Source: Cordia subcordata (taxonomy: Eukaryota; Streptophyta; Magnoliopsida; Boraginales; Cordiaceae). From it: 64,000 nucleotides of DNA. Below the pieces are notes generated by a model, which saw nothing but the letters and a program-made list of their open reading frames with translations, made no database searches and was not told where the DNA came from. The stretch is taken from NCBI GenBank assembly GCA_028554755.1, contig JAPTOF010000005.1:7387501-7451500 (forward strand), in the 5' to 3' direction. The position numbers were made by a program, and so were the translations under genes. This document shows, one piece after another, positions 46,681 to 58,620 of this stretch; the first letter of the stretch is position 1; each line of letters starts with the position of its first letter.

Positions 46681-48479
46681 TGTTCAGGTTTGTAGTTATT
46701 TTTTTAATATTCAAAATTTAATTTAATTGAACTAGCTGATTTTATGTGAAAATGGAAAAATCTCCATTTAGTACCATATAATTATACTGCACTTTCTCCT
46801 ACTCCTAAAGAAAGAAAAGAGTTTTCTTTCCATTTACATATACCGTCTTCTTCTATCCCATATGGGTAAGAAAGAGAGAAAAACAGAGATCGATAAGTGC
46901 ACACAGAGGGGGGAGGAATATGTGTGCTATTTTCTGTTCTAAAATCTTTGAACACGATTGGGGAACATAAAAGTAACACTATTTTCTGTACACCCATTTT
47001 GAAGAATGTCAACACTAAGTTTTTAATAAGTTATGAGCCTCATCTTTTGGAATTAAAATAATTTTGTGTTTAGTCAATAAGAAGTATGCTTGTCTATTTG
47101 GAAATATACGGCCTTTGTTCTCCAAGGCGTGAGTCAAATTGGTTTATAAGGTTAAGCTATAACTACTAAGTTTATCTCCCAACTTTATTCTGTCCACTGG
47201 TCTTTGAATTCCACGATTGCTATGGTTTCTCATTTGATGCGGGAAGACTCGTCTTTTCCCTCCAAACATTAAACTATTTTCTAACTTTTTTCTTCACAAA
47301 GGTTCTATATAACTTTCACCTTTCAAGTGGTCTTGTTACATTGAATCTCTTGGAAGTTTATTAATCAACTGTATTCTATTCACTGCTTTTGTGGGCTTCT
47401 AATCGACTTTAGGAAAGATTCATCCTCTTTTAGGTCATAATCTACCACCTTTTCTTCCGGACCTTTCTTTTGCACTATGTTCTTGCATAACTTCCTTTTT
47501 TTATAATGATGATTTTTATATAGAACCTGTATTTTCTTCAAATGTTAACTGCAGGAGGCAGACATATTGTGGTTAATTTAAGTTCTTATTTTGCCTTCTT
47601 TACTTCTATTGATCAGGCAATTGGAATTTCCTTTTAATAATAGACCTTTTCTTATCTAATTCGATGTAGGCAGCCTTCTTTTGTTACATTTGGTTTGATT
47701 TTGTTTGGAAAGCTAAAGTTGGAAGCAGAGAAGAAGAAGGTTTTCAATAGTATTTCATTAATCTCTTCCTGTGAGCTTTCTTTCATGTTTCTGGTGGTAT
47801 TTCAATTTGTTGTTTATGAAATTAGGAACTCTCCCTTTGCCTGTTTTATGTAATTTTTTGAAAGGCATAATGGTTTCCTTCTCTAAACTGGCGTCATATA
47901 TGTTAGCTTGATGTAAATTTCAAATTATTTTCATTGCTTATATGAGTTAACGTGGATTTTTGTGTTCAAAAAGACTTCACCCTCGACCTAAAAAGAGGAA
48001 AATGGTAAACATGCAATATTTACTCTTGATCAACTTGATGCACATTAGAGCAAGTGGTAGAATTTCTAATGCATTTAAGATCATTTGAATATTTATAGGT
48101 TAATTGTGTGGCATGCATTTCTATCTTTTATATGGGAAATGACTAGCTATAATAATGATTACATTTTCTTTTATGAGACGTTATTTTGTTAACAAAATTG
48201 AATTGTATTCATACTTTTCTGTATGGATTATTAATTTGGATCCCTCAAATAAATTTGGCACTTTGACACTTCTACACATATATTTGTGTGTGTCTGCTTT
48301 TTTTTTTGTGGTGGATTAATAAATCTTATATTTTTGGCTCCTCACCATCTATCTATAATATTTTGTGCAACACTAGGCAAAATCTATTGCAAAAATAGAT
48401 CAGGGACTTGAGAATGCATTCTTTGATTAAAAAGCCAAATAGGGGATCATAATTGACTACTTCAGTGAGAGACACTTCA

Positions 48480-48833
48480 AGAATAGAACATCTTGGTGGT
48501 CAAATAAGGCAGCTACAGAACAAAAAAGTGCTCAAAGAAAAGGTGAAATTTCATGAAGATTTTGTGAAAGAGACTTTATTCATTCCAGAGACTTTATTCA
48601 TTCTCTCATGTGTCTATACAAGCAATTTATAGAGGTATTTATATACATGATTGGGTCCTAACAAGGCAACAAAATCTCTATGGATTAGGAACTAAATTGC
48701 CAAAAATTAGGACTAAAGAATTGGCTTAAATTAACTAACATAAATTAGGGTCTAAGAATTTGTTCATATCAAATAAGATCAATTAGGGCCTAAGAATCTC
48801 CCAAAGTCAACTTAGATCAATCAGCATTTCTCC
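48480..48833 (-). repeat. Probable 3' LTR remnant of the copia in copy 1
   Basis: On the minus strand the copia coding remnant is followed by ACCAACTTGAGGAG, a polypurine-like tract, and then TGCTGATTGATCTAAG, which could start an LTR. No partner LTR was found, so limits are approximate. Confidence 0.4.
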
Positions 48834-48839
48834 TCAAGT

Positions 48840-49637
48840 TGGTGTATAGATATCACACATGTCCAACAAGCAGATCAAGGTGTGATAGGTCTTGTTGTTA
48901 AGCCCTTTAGTAAACACTTCAGCTAATTGCATGTCAAATGTCACGTGAAATAAGCTTAAGGCACCATTTGACAGTTTTTCTTTGATGAAGTGCCGATCAA
49001 CATCTATGTGCTTCGTCCAATAATGTTGTACTGGTTCTGAGCTTTACTGATGACAGTTGTGTTGTCACAATACAAGAGTAATTTGTTTTTTTCCTAATAG
49101 GTTTACTTCCTCTAATACTTTTTTCAACCACAAAAGCTCACAAACACCTTGAACCATGGCTTTGCATTTTGCTTTGGCACTTAATTGAGCAACTATACTC
49201 TACTTCTTACTTTTCTAGTGACTAGGTTTCCTCCCATAAGTGTGCAATAATCGAGTATAAATCACCTATCATCTAGAGATACAACCCAATCTGCATCTGT
49301 AAAAGCTTATATATGGAGGTGACCATGTTTGGAGAAAAGAAGACCTTTTCTAATAGTAGACTTCAGATAACATAGAATATGAATGACAACTTACATGTTA
49401 GACTCACAAGGATCATGCATGAACTGGTTTTCTAAGTTGAATGTATATGCTATGTCTAGTCTAGTGTTTGAGAGATAATCAGTCTTCCAACTAATCTTTG
49501 ATATCTCTCCTTTTCAATGAACTCTTCAATCCCTAACTTGCAACTTATGATTACCCTTAATAAGTGATTCTGTTGGTTTGCAACCCACATACCAAGTTCT
49601 CTTAAGAGATCCAAAATATATTTCCTTCGAGTGCTCA
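48840..49637 (-). pseudogene. copia RT/RNase H C-terminal remnant, copy 1
   Basis: The minus-strand pieces include LRELGMWVANQQNHLL and LIISQTLD, followed by RNase H pieces such as KLSNGALSLFHVTFDMQLAEVFTKGL read across stops. These are the end of a copia pol. Many stops show it is old. Confidence 0.75.
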
Positions 49638-49663
49638 TTATATTTCGTATTTTGTGCTACCAG

Positions 49664-51558
49664 GAAGATACTAAACCCTACGAGGCATTCATTGCTTGTG
49701 CAAATTTAAGGGCTTATATGGAAAGATTTGTGGGGAAATACATACTTCCTCTAGGTAAATTAATTCTATCATCCATGTATCTCTTTCTTATAAAATCAAA
49801 TTTGTGTTTTCCTTTTTTCTTTTTGTCTCTGTATATAGAATGAGAGACTACATATTGGATTACCAATAGTGAATGACAACATGGAGTGAACTAGACAGAT
49901 TAGTTGGCTTGTCTATTGTAATAATATTTTGCATGATACAATTATATTAGAGAAATATCCTAAAAGATATAGCCCCCAAAAAAAGTGCCACTATTTTTGT
50001 ATGGCAAAATCACTTAATAGTAAAGAATTAAATATTAAATATTTTAGTTTGTGACCATCTTTGGTAAGTTGCAGTAACTAAAACAAATGTTGTGGGACAA
50101 TATAATGAATCTAATTTGACTTGAGAACCATTTGTTTTCCTTTTTTACTCTATTTTATTTGCCTCATTTATCTGTTCCCTTTTGCAGTCATGGACTTTGG
50201 CCAAATCACTGGAAGCATGTATGAGTCCTTGGTCAGACAGCGTAAAATAGGTGGAGGAAACTTCGGAACAGTTTATGCTATTGAGGTTGGTACCAACAAC
50301 GAGTATGGTCTTAATCGTGGCACTTATGTATTCAAAGTTCCTACGAAACATGTTGAAGAGGAATTTGGCAGGGTAACTCTGCATTTTTATTTCTTTCTCC
50401 TTCTTTATTTGTTCTAACAAGAAGAACTGATGGGGTCAGCTTAATGTGGCCTACTTCTTCAACAGCATGAATCACTACTCTTGGGCCTTTTAAGATATTC
50501 AACTATTGTTGGGATTCATGGAAGAGGAGAGTATCGTCCTCATGGTTACATTATTGCTTCGGAATATGTAAAAGGCCGAACACTGCTTGATGCGATTGAA
50601 GGTATTTATTGTGGTAGTTTTGAGTCTAAAATTACTCTAGATTTAAATTTTATCAAAGTTTTCGATTATTATGGTAGCTATGCATATAAATCTTCGCTAT
50701 TCATGTAGGTAGAGGTGAAAGATTGAATCTTATGGATATCATAAAGATTTCAAGAGATGTTGCTTACGCCCTCCATTGCGTTCACTCACATTGCGATCAG
50801 TATAAATATGTCTACTTAGATTTTAAGCCTAACAATATACTACTTGACCAGGTAAAAATTTTTTGGTTAAATGAAGACTTCTTGCATTGTGACTAACTTC
50901 TGCAAGCTCATTTGTACAGCATAACAATGCATTGCTTGTTGATTTCGGAAGTACCAGCGAAGAAGGGGCAAGTGTTCTGGGGGTAGAGACCCTTTACACA
51001 AGATTTGACTGTAATGACATCAATGGGTTCTTTTTTAATTTTTTTTATATAATTTACGTACTTTAATTGGGGTATCATTGATAAAAGATACCATTCTTGC
51101 ATGCAACGGAAGAGACACATCTTAATGAGAATCTTCAAAATAAACAAGGCATAGATTAAAAGATCAGCTTCAAGGTACATATTTTAAATGAAAAGATATA
51201 GGCATTACTAATTTACTAACTTATCCTTTTCGCAGGTACTCGTAACTATCAATTCCCTGCAAAATCTGAGAGTGCTAGAAATGATATTCTTGGCTTAGCA
51301 ATCCTCATCCTTCAACTGACGACCACGTTAGAACTCGATCGTGGGTGGAGAACAGGTTTTTTGAGGGAAGCAATAAAATTCCTAGAAGTCGTAACAATTA
51401 TTCGCCAAGGATTATGTAGCACAAACTATGAAGAAGAGGCAACAGTTGACCTCATTAATCTTGCTAGGGATTGTATCCTTTCCGCAAGAGATACAAAAGA
51501 TGAGGCAGTTGATTATATACGTGCTTATCAAGTGGCGAACAGGTTAAACGAGTTGTAG
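49664..51558 (+). CDS. Small divergent protein kinase (possible six exons)
   Basis: Exons are 49664-49754 (tentative), 50188-50372, 50466-50601, 50709-50851, 50920-50950 and 51236-51558. Starting at the ATG at 50190 the product is 271 aa; adding the first exon, which has fitting phase and an internal ATG at 49718, lengthens it. The Gly-rich loop is IGGGNFGTVY, the Lys is in YVFKVP, the catalytic loop reads YLDFKPNNILLD (Asp, Lys and Asn kept, His-Arg lost) and the Mg loop is VDFGST. It may therefore still be active, as a soluble Ser/Thr-type kinase. The C-lobe is short and lacks a clear APE motif. The donor at 50950 is chosen because it restores frame to TRNYQFPA; the alternative at 50980 does not. 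Possible 3' exon at 51728 was not included. Confidence 0.65.
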
Positions 51559-52975
51559 GTATGACTAACATTTGGAAAATAATAATTGCCCTTAAATGAG
51601 AAACTATACCATTTTTGCCCTGCAAACTATTAGATTTTTGTCATTGATCTCTAACTAAATTTGTGAGAATTTTTATACCAATGGATTGCTTCTGATTTTT
51701 TATGCACTTCAATTTTCAATCCAACAGAAATGTTTGGAGAAGAGCATCCAATTATCTTGCTCAGGTGCTAGTAGTAGTCACGGTTGCTCCACTTCAACCT
51801 CTTCTTAAGGCAACATACCTATCCGTTTGTCATCTGAAGTGGCAATATTAGTTCGATAATTGCTAGTATTTTAGTATTGAACGCCTCTGACACATATCCA
51901 GACCAAGTGCTTGAATATCGATTTGAGCATATATCATGTTTTGGTTTCTTGTCATTTTTACTTTGTCAGCGCACATGTTAGTAAGAAAATTTGTAGCATG
52001 AAAATGCTTATCTGGGGGTTACCTTATTAGATTTGGCAAGTAACTTCTGGCTAGAAGATGGTTTTTCTTTTTTGAGGTTATGTTATATTACAAGAGTCAA
52101 GGAGCCAATTATTTGCAGAAAGATGAGTAGAAGTATGGTTTGCCACAGGTCGCTACATGTGGTGTTTTGCCATGAAATAGTTTCTGGCAATGTGGCCTTT
52201 GTTGTTCTAGGGAAATTGATTATCTAAGGACTGTGATTTTTCTGTCTTGAAATTATCTACTAAGGTTGTTGTCAACATGTTTCAGGCACACATCAAGATG
52301 TGGGGAATACTTATTACCCTGCATAAGCCTCTCATTTTTATCGTGACATGCTGTGTCTGTTTTGTGTTGTTAACACCAGTTTGAGTCACTTCAATCGTCC
52401 AGAAATGCATCCAATTATATTGTTTAAAATGCTAACACTGTCATTTGCACGGATATGTTGAAGTCATATAGCGTTAGTGTGATAAGACGTTCATGTTTCT
52501 GCTGGAATTTCTAAACATTCAAGTAACAAATACTTCACAATCTTCTTCCATTTGGAAGAACAAATAGCGAAAATTTAGACTATAATGAGCACAGAGCAAA
52601 AATTGCTCTGGAAAACAAGCCTAAACTGCCTGTTTACAACCTACCATGCCGTGCCAGTCCTGGGACATTCGTGGCCTATACGAGAAAACGCAGAAGTAGA
52701 AACTGCGGGGAAAAATTTTTATAATGGGGTATGAAAGAGGCTTTGGTTGGGAAAGTTTCCTTGAGCTACATTTGATGAATTTTGGGACATGACTTCAATG
52801 ATCTCTATTCTGCAAAATCATGTTACATGCTTTTTTATAATGCATATCACTTTTCATCATTTTAGTTGTGGGATTAGTAACTATCTATCCTGTCGATCTT
52901 GCAACAACGAAATATGAGCCATAATTTTTTTTTTGGGTATTATGGCCAAGGACTAATAATACCATTCTTGTTCTT
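51559..52975. other. 3' flank of the kinase and intergenic sequence
   Basis: A possible further exon begins after TCCAACAG at about 51728 and is open to a TAA near 51808 (Ser-rich), but it would need splicing past the TAG at 51556. No other gene is seen. Confidence 0.45.
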
Positions 52976-54065
52976 GAAAGGCATAACGGTTTCCTTCTCT
53001 AAACTAGCCTTCTCCTCTAGAATACTTGTTGAACTATTCTTAGGGTCATATATGTTAGCTTGATGTAAATTTCGGAATATTTTCATAGCTTATATGAGTT
53101 AACATGGATTTTTGTGTTCACAAAGATTTCACCCTCAACCCAACAAAAGGAAAATGGTAAAGATGCAATATTTGCTCTTGATCAACTTGATGCGTATTAA
53201 AGCAAGTGGTAGAATTTCTAATGCGTTTAAGATCATTTGAATAGTTATACGTTTATTGTATAGCATACATTTCTATCTTTTATATGGGAAATGACTAGCT
53301 ATAATAATGATTACATTTTCTTTTGTTTGATGTTATTTTGTTAACAAAATTGAATTGTATTCATACTTTTCTGTATGGATTATTAATTTGGACCCCTCAA
53401 ATAAATTTGGCACTTTGAACTTCTACACATATATTTGTGCCGATCAATATCTATGTGCTTCGTCCGATCATGTTGTACTGGTTCTAAGCTATACTAATGG
53501 CAGTTGTGTTATCACAATACAAGAGTAATTTGCTTTCTTTCTTGAAAGCTTTAATTCCTCTAATACTTTTTTCAGCCACAAAAGCTCACAAACACCTTGA
53601 ACCATGGCTCTATATTTTGCTTTGGCACTTGATTGTGCAACTACAATCTACTTCTTACTTTTCCAAGTAACTAGGTTTCCTTCCACAAGTTTGCGATAAT
53701 CGAGTGTAAGCTGCCTATCATCTAGAGATACAACCTAATCTACATATGTGAAAGCTTATATCTGGAGGTGACCATGTTTGGAGAAAAAGAGACCTTTTTC
53801 AAGAGCAAACTTCAGATAACATACAATATGAAAGACAACTTGCATGTGAGACTCACAAGGATCATGCATGAACTGGCTTTCTAAGCTGACTACATATGCT
53901 ATGTCTAGTCTAGTGTGTGAAAGATAATTAGCTTCCAACCAATCTTTGATATCTCTCCTTTTCAACGAACTCTTCAATCCCTACCTACAACTTATGATTA
54001 CTCTTAATAGGTGATTCCATTTGTTTGCAACCCACATACCAGGTTCTCTTAAGGTATCCAAACTA
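52976..54065. repeat. Duplicated block, copy 2
   Basis: This is the partner of 47862-49637, about 5.1 kb away in the same orientation. It has a 38-bp extra piece near 53010 and lacks the 700 bp present in copy 1; the deletion point sits at a shared GTG. The flank outside the copia is shared, so the block was duplicated as DNA rather than by two insertions. Confidence 0.8.
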
Positions 54066-54660
54066 TATTTCCTTTGAGAAATGAAGATTCCCTTTCCTGA
54101 TCTGGTAACTTTAATTCTCAAAAAATATTGCAACTTCCCTATATCCTTGATCTTAAATTCCTAAGCCAAGTGCTTCTTTAGTTGAGCTATCTCTTCTTTG
54201 TCATCTCCTATCATCACTATGCCATCAATATAACTAGAAGAGTAGTGATTTACCTTCGTAGGCTCTTATGATAAAGGTATGAGCAGCATTGCTTTATTGA
54301 GAGCCAAAAGAGATCATCGCTTTGCTAAATTTGATGAATCATGCTCTGGGAGACTGTTTCAGTCCGTATAGGGCCTGCTTCGATCTACACATTATTCCTT
54401 GTGTTCTATCATTATCAAATCTAGGAGCAATTTCCATATACACCTCATTTGTAGATTTCCATGTAAGAATGCATTGTTCACATCAAATTGCTACAAGTCA
54501 CGAGCAATGTTTGCAGCACAAGATAACTAGGTTCTAATCGTGTTCTTGTTGGCAACTGTGGCAAATGAGTCCTGGTAGTCCACTTCATAAGTTTGAGTGA
54601 ATCCTTTACTTACCAATCTGGCCTTGAACCTTTTAGTTAGATCACTTTGGCCTTGAACCT
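53437..54660 (-). pseudogene. copia reverse transcriptase-RNase H remnant, copy 2
   Basis: On the minus strand the order is ARL.SKGFTQTY, NNAFLHGNLQ, SYIDGIVMIGDD (YxDD changed to YIDG), GKGIFISQRKY, then ANYLSHTRLDIAYVVSLESQFMHDP. RNase H pieces to WLKKVLEELKL follow. Multiple stops are present. It extends about 600 bp beyond the end of copy 1 and includes the RT N-terminus. Confidence 0.8.
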
Positions 54661-54740
54661 TTATTTATTTTTTACACAATTTTTTGTTCAAGTTTGTAGT
54701 TACCTTTTTTAATATTATATAAAGCAAATTAAAATTATAT
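54660..54740. repeat. Direct repeat matching 46597-46680
   Basis: See the partner at 46597. This copy follows immediately after the copia remnant of copy 2. Confidence 0.75.
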
Positions 54741-55722
54741 ATAATTGAAGCTTTCAAAATTTAATTTTATATTCATATATTTGAACTGAAAAAATAACAT
54801 CAATATATAATTTTATACATGGCACAGGTAGAAAAATATTTATTTTATTGCTTTTAATGGTATGTAATTTATAACATTGTTATTATAAAATTTGATAATA
54901 TCTAACGAATTTCCAAATTCATGCATCGCATGGGTACCACGCGAGTGAGAACTATTTTGAAATATACAATAACACTCGGCACCTCTTATCTAATTTTTCC
55001 TTTTTTAAAAAAAGAATTATACCATTTAGGTTCAATAATAAAAAGGTCCCCGATGTTGACCCTTTTTCTCAAATTAGTCCTAGTTATTTTAAAATATTTA
55101 AATTGATTTTTAATTTTTTTACGACGTTCAAATTTGTCCTTATTGTTATCACAATTATTGATATTATTAGTATTATTGTTATTACAATTATCCATAATAT
55201 TAGTATTATTGTTGTTGTTATTAACGTGGCACCGGATTCAATATTATTTTCAAATGATCAAGTTATGTTGGCAAATTATTGCATTGAATGCTATCACATA
55301 TTTTTGTACTAGTGCAACACACATGGTTCGCTATTGAGTGTGCTATAATTAAGTACTATTGCTAACAGTGCTATAAAGTGCACTGACATATTAATTATAT
55401 GCACAACATTATTTTTTTTTCGTATAAATAAATTTTGTAAGCACATACTGGAAAGAGCAATAAACTTGTAAACAACATGAATATGGACACTTGATATTCT
55501 ACATTTAGAATGTAGACAATAACACCCTTAATAACACATGTATTACAAAATATTTGTCCGTAGAGCTTGGAATGTAGATATTAACATGTTGGCCTGATTT
55601 TGGGTATTTGATTGTATGTAATTTCTTCTCATTTTAATGAAATCACTTGCTCACGTAACCAAAAAAGTTAAATATGAGTTTTTCTTGGATTTTTTTTGTT
55701 TTTCTTAAAATCAAGTTAAACA
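54741..55722. other. AT-rich intergenic sequence left of the pararetrovirus
   Basis: No gene is visible. ATT-rich simple sequence lies at 55140-55230. The 150 bp before 55723 may weakly resemble the inverted viral leader (a shared ATTTTAAG block), but this is not firm. Confidence 0.45.
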
Positions 55723-55834
55723 AAAAAACTGCACACACCTTACACTAATTCGAGACTTGGTTTTTATAGACACTTGCGTGCTCGAACTTGAAATGAAAAT
55801 TCAAAACAGCTTTCCACGGACTTCACTTATTTGG
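55723..55834 (-). repeat. Left arm of the 112-bp inverted repeat bounding the pararetrovirus
   Basis: This is the reverse complement of 62896-63007 with about four mismatches. It holds the promoter TATA box in inverted orientation (GGTTTTTATAGACAC) and abuts the primer site directly. Confidence 0.9.
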
Positions 55835-55848
55835 TATCAGAGCCATGG
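55832..55848 (+). other. Primer-binding site (Met-tRNA type) of the pararetrovirus
   Basis: TGGTATCAGAGCCATGG is the complement of the initiator Met-tRNA 3' end, as in all plant pararetroviruses. It marks position 1 by convention in viral genomes and lies about 70 bp before the MP ATG. Confidence 0.85.
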
Positions 55849-55915
55849 AGTTCATTGAATGTCTATGGTAAGTCATATTTTATGATAGATAGTGTTACTT
55901 TATTCCATCATTTTC

Positions 55916-56827
55916 ATGTTCAATAAAATGTTTAATATTTTCAGAAAAAATGAAAATACTATCAAAAACAGTAGGAAGGAAGAATATGATATTCCTCAAA
56001 TTTTGGATTTGTTAAATAAATGGACAATTCCTAAAATTGAACCTAGGATGATTTATTCCTATGGCACTCTTGATAAAATAAGTTTTAAACAGGTTGTAAA
56101 AACTTGTGAAGAATCTGTACCCATCCATAATGATGAGTTGACTATTAAATTATTAATAAAAGATGATATTGATGCATATCCTAATTTTCAATTATCTTTG
56201 TCTGATGTTAATATTCTTGATGCGTTGACTTTATATGTGAAGACGCATGGATATAATTATATTCCAGGTACGGAAGTTATTTGTATTTGTTATAGGGTTT
56301 ATTTTAAGCCTTTATATACTTTGAATCCAAAGTGTAAGTTAATGAATACTAATCAACAAGAAACAATTTTATTTGAAACCAATTTTAATAGATCTAAGAT
56401 TACAACTCGTAGATCTATTAGGTGGGATGAAATACATTTTCCTGAAACATGGTTAGCTGAAAAAATAATTCCAGCACAACCCATAATTAATGAAGATTTG
56501 GTGGATACAATCCAAACATCCACTGGTGATATTCAAATTCAATTTTATAAGAAGAGTACAGGATCTACTTCCTTAGGTTTAGGAACCTCTAGAATACCTA
56601 GATCTATTTCTACCAATTCATATATTTCACCCATAGATTATAGAGTTGAGTTACCTAAAACTGTAGGTAGTTCTTCTTCTAAATCAATAGATCATGAGAC
56701 TTTAGGTACGAGAGTCCAAGGTCTTAGGATGAATGAAGAAAATATAGTTCAAGGTATCTATAATAATCCTGAACGAGAAGATTTTAGACCAGAAATAACT
56801 AAGTCAGAACTCAATTTCCCTATTTAA
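55916..56827 (+). CDS. Viral movement protein (30K superfamily), uninterrupted ORF
   Basis: The ATG at 55916 opens 303 codons ending TAA at 56825-56827. The central segment YPNFQLSLSDVNILDALTLY, together with ETILFETNFNRSKITTRRSIRWDEIHFPETW, matches the conserved movement-protein region of badna-, tungro- and florendovirus-like genomes. Such proteins modify plasmodesmata to let the virus pass between cells. The C-terminal third is Ser-rich and of low complexity. Unlike the rest of the element, this ORF has no internal stop. The stop overlaps the next ATG (TAATG), which suits termination-reinitiation. An upstream in-frame GTG exists, but ATG is more likely. Confidence 0.8.
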   Translation: MFNKMFNIFRKNENTIKNSRKEEYDIPQILDLLNKWTIPKIEPRMIYSYGTLDKISFKQVVKTCEESVPIHNDELTIKLLIKDDIDAYPNFQLSLSDVNILDALTLYVKTHGYNYIPGTEVICICYRVYFKPLYTLNPKCKLMNTNQQETILFETNFNRSKITTRRSIRWDEIHFPETWLAEKIIPAQPIINEDLVDTIQTSTGDIQIQFYKKSTGSTSLGLGTSRIPRSISTNSYISPIDYRVELPKTVGSSSSKSIDHETLGTRVQGLRMNEENIVQGIYNNPEREDFRPEITKSELNFPI

Positions 56828-58620
56828 TGGATAATAGAATCAAAATTGATTTTAGTCTAGGAAGCCCAGCTAGGAAACAAATACAGGCTGAGTTTCAAAA
56901 GCCCGTTTATAATGAATTTAGGGTTTGGTTTGCCAGGAATATACCTCTTGAGGAGAGAAATATCCTCCAGGATCAGTTCTATAACCATTTAGAACAGATT
57001 AATGAAATCAAAGATTTTATTCCTTGGTTTTTAGATAATTATCTAGGACAACATATAAATGTCTTAGAGAGAATATGGAAATTAAAAAGTGGTGAGGAAG
57101 TTGAATCTACTTATCCTCCAACAACACAACCTATCTTAATGGAAAAAGATAGAGTTAGGTTATATGCCAATGCTTTCTTTAATCTGCAAGATAGTGAAAC
57201 TTTGCAGGCCGCAGCAAAACAAATTAATGATGTGGTGAAACAAAACAATTTTACTAATCTTTATTTAGTAGCCTTAGGAGAACAATTAATGATTCTTAAT
57301 AACAGGTTGTTAAAAACTTATATGGCTATTGAAGATATAAAAAAATCTCTTAGTGAATCTAAGGCTGAGAGTAGTAGAGAGAAGATGAAAGCTAATCCCA
57401 TTCAACCTTCACTAGAAATAAAAAATTTTATACTTGAACCAATAAGTGAATTTGGTAAGCTTCTTGATGATAAGTTTAAGACATTAAAAATTAATGTTAT
57501 AACTCAAGAAGATGTACCTGAATTAGTTGATAATATTCAACAACAACAAATTGTTAATGATATTCTTAACAAAATGAAGGGTTTTAATCATAAATTTGCC
57601 AAGAAACTGGTCCAACAAAAATTTTACTATTCTAGACCGACCCCTCAAGATATATTGTTTGAGGAACCATCTTATGAACAAACTTACTATAATGGTAAGA
57701 CAATATATGAGTGGAATATTGATGGTTCTACAGATCAACAAATTTATAATACTATCCATAGAATGATGATGTATTCTACTATCTGTAAACAATATGAAAA
57801 TACAGATAAAAATATTGCTTTGATGATCATAGCAGGTTTTACTGGTCAATTAAAAGGATGGTGGGAAAATTATCTTCAAGAATCCCAAAGACAAACCATA
57901 CTTAATTCAGTAAAACAAGAACAGGGTCAAACAACCCAAGATGCAGTTTATTCACTGACAATTAATATATGTGAACATTTCATAGGTAGGTTCACAACCA
58001 ATACTGAAAATATTAGGTCACTATTATTAAATCTTAAGTGTCCTACTTTAACCTCATTTAGGTGGTATAAAGATGTTTTCCTTAGTCGCGTTATGGAATT
58101 ACCAGAAGCGAGTCAAGGTCATTAGAAGTCTAAGTTTATAGATGGTCTTCCACACTTATTTGCTGAAAGAGTCAAAAAAGCTATGAGAATAGGCATGTCA
58201 ACCATAGATTATGATAATCTGACCTATGGTACAATAATTGGTAAATGTATTCAAGAAGGTTTAGCTTTATGCAATGAGATTAAGCTTAACCAACAAATTA
58301 AAAAACAAAACCTTACAGAAAAAAGTCAATTAGGACAGTTCTGTGATCAATTTGGGATTGATATACCTCAATCTAGTAGGAAGATATACAAAAAACCTAT
58401 AATTGAAAAGTTTAGGTCCCCTAGTTATCAGAAAAAAATCACTGCTAGGAGGGAAAGAAAACAGCTTAGATTAGAAGCTAAGAAAAAACGTGGTTATAAG
58501 AAATCACATAATAAAAATAAAATACCTACTTGTTATAAATGTGGGAAGGTAGGTCATTATGCTCATAGATGCTATCTTAAAAAGGAAATTAAGGCTTTAG
58601 ATATAGATAAAAGTCTTTAG
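56827..58620 (+). pseudogene. Viral coat protein with zinc knuckle, interrupted by an in-frame TAG
   Basis: The frame opens at ATG 56827 and is broken by TAG at 58123-58125, then continues in the same frame to TAG at 58618. The capsid core includes YEWNIDGSTDQQIYNTIHRM and AGFTGQLKGWWENYL, the caulimovirid coat or gag signature. A basic tract and the CCHC knuckle CYKCGKVGHYAHRC lie near 58530-58575. The coat protein packages the circular DNA. The position expected for Trp at 58123 has become a stop, so full-length product would be lost unless readthrough occurred. Confidence 0.8.

Larger units (their letters stand above)
47862..49637. repeat. Duplicated block, copy 1 (contains copia remnant)
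   Basis: This block matches 52976-54065. It begins GAAAGGCATAATGGTTTCC, passes through TGATCAACTTGATGC and ACTAGCTATAATAATGATTAC, and carries the copia RNase H remnant. Copy 1 has about 700 bp (48291-48989) that copy 2 lacks. It ends abruptly at about 49637, next to the first possible kinase exon. Confidence 0.8.

Noticed and set aside
54986..55337. Asn- or Ile-rich small ORFs on both strands
   Set aside because: They are translations of an ATT trinucleotide-rich stretch.
57523..57849. 108-codon antisense frame in the viral coat region
   Set aside because: It is the mirror of an Asn/Ile-rich sense sequence that carries the coat signature.
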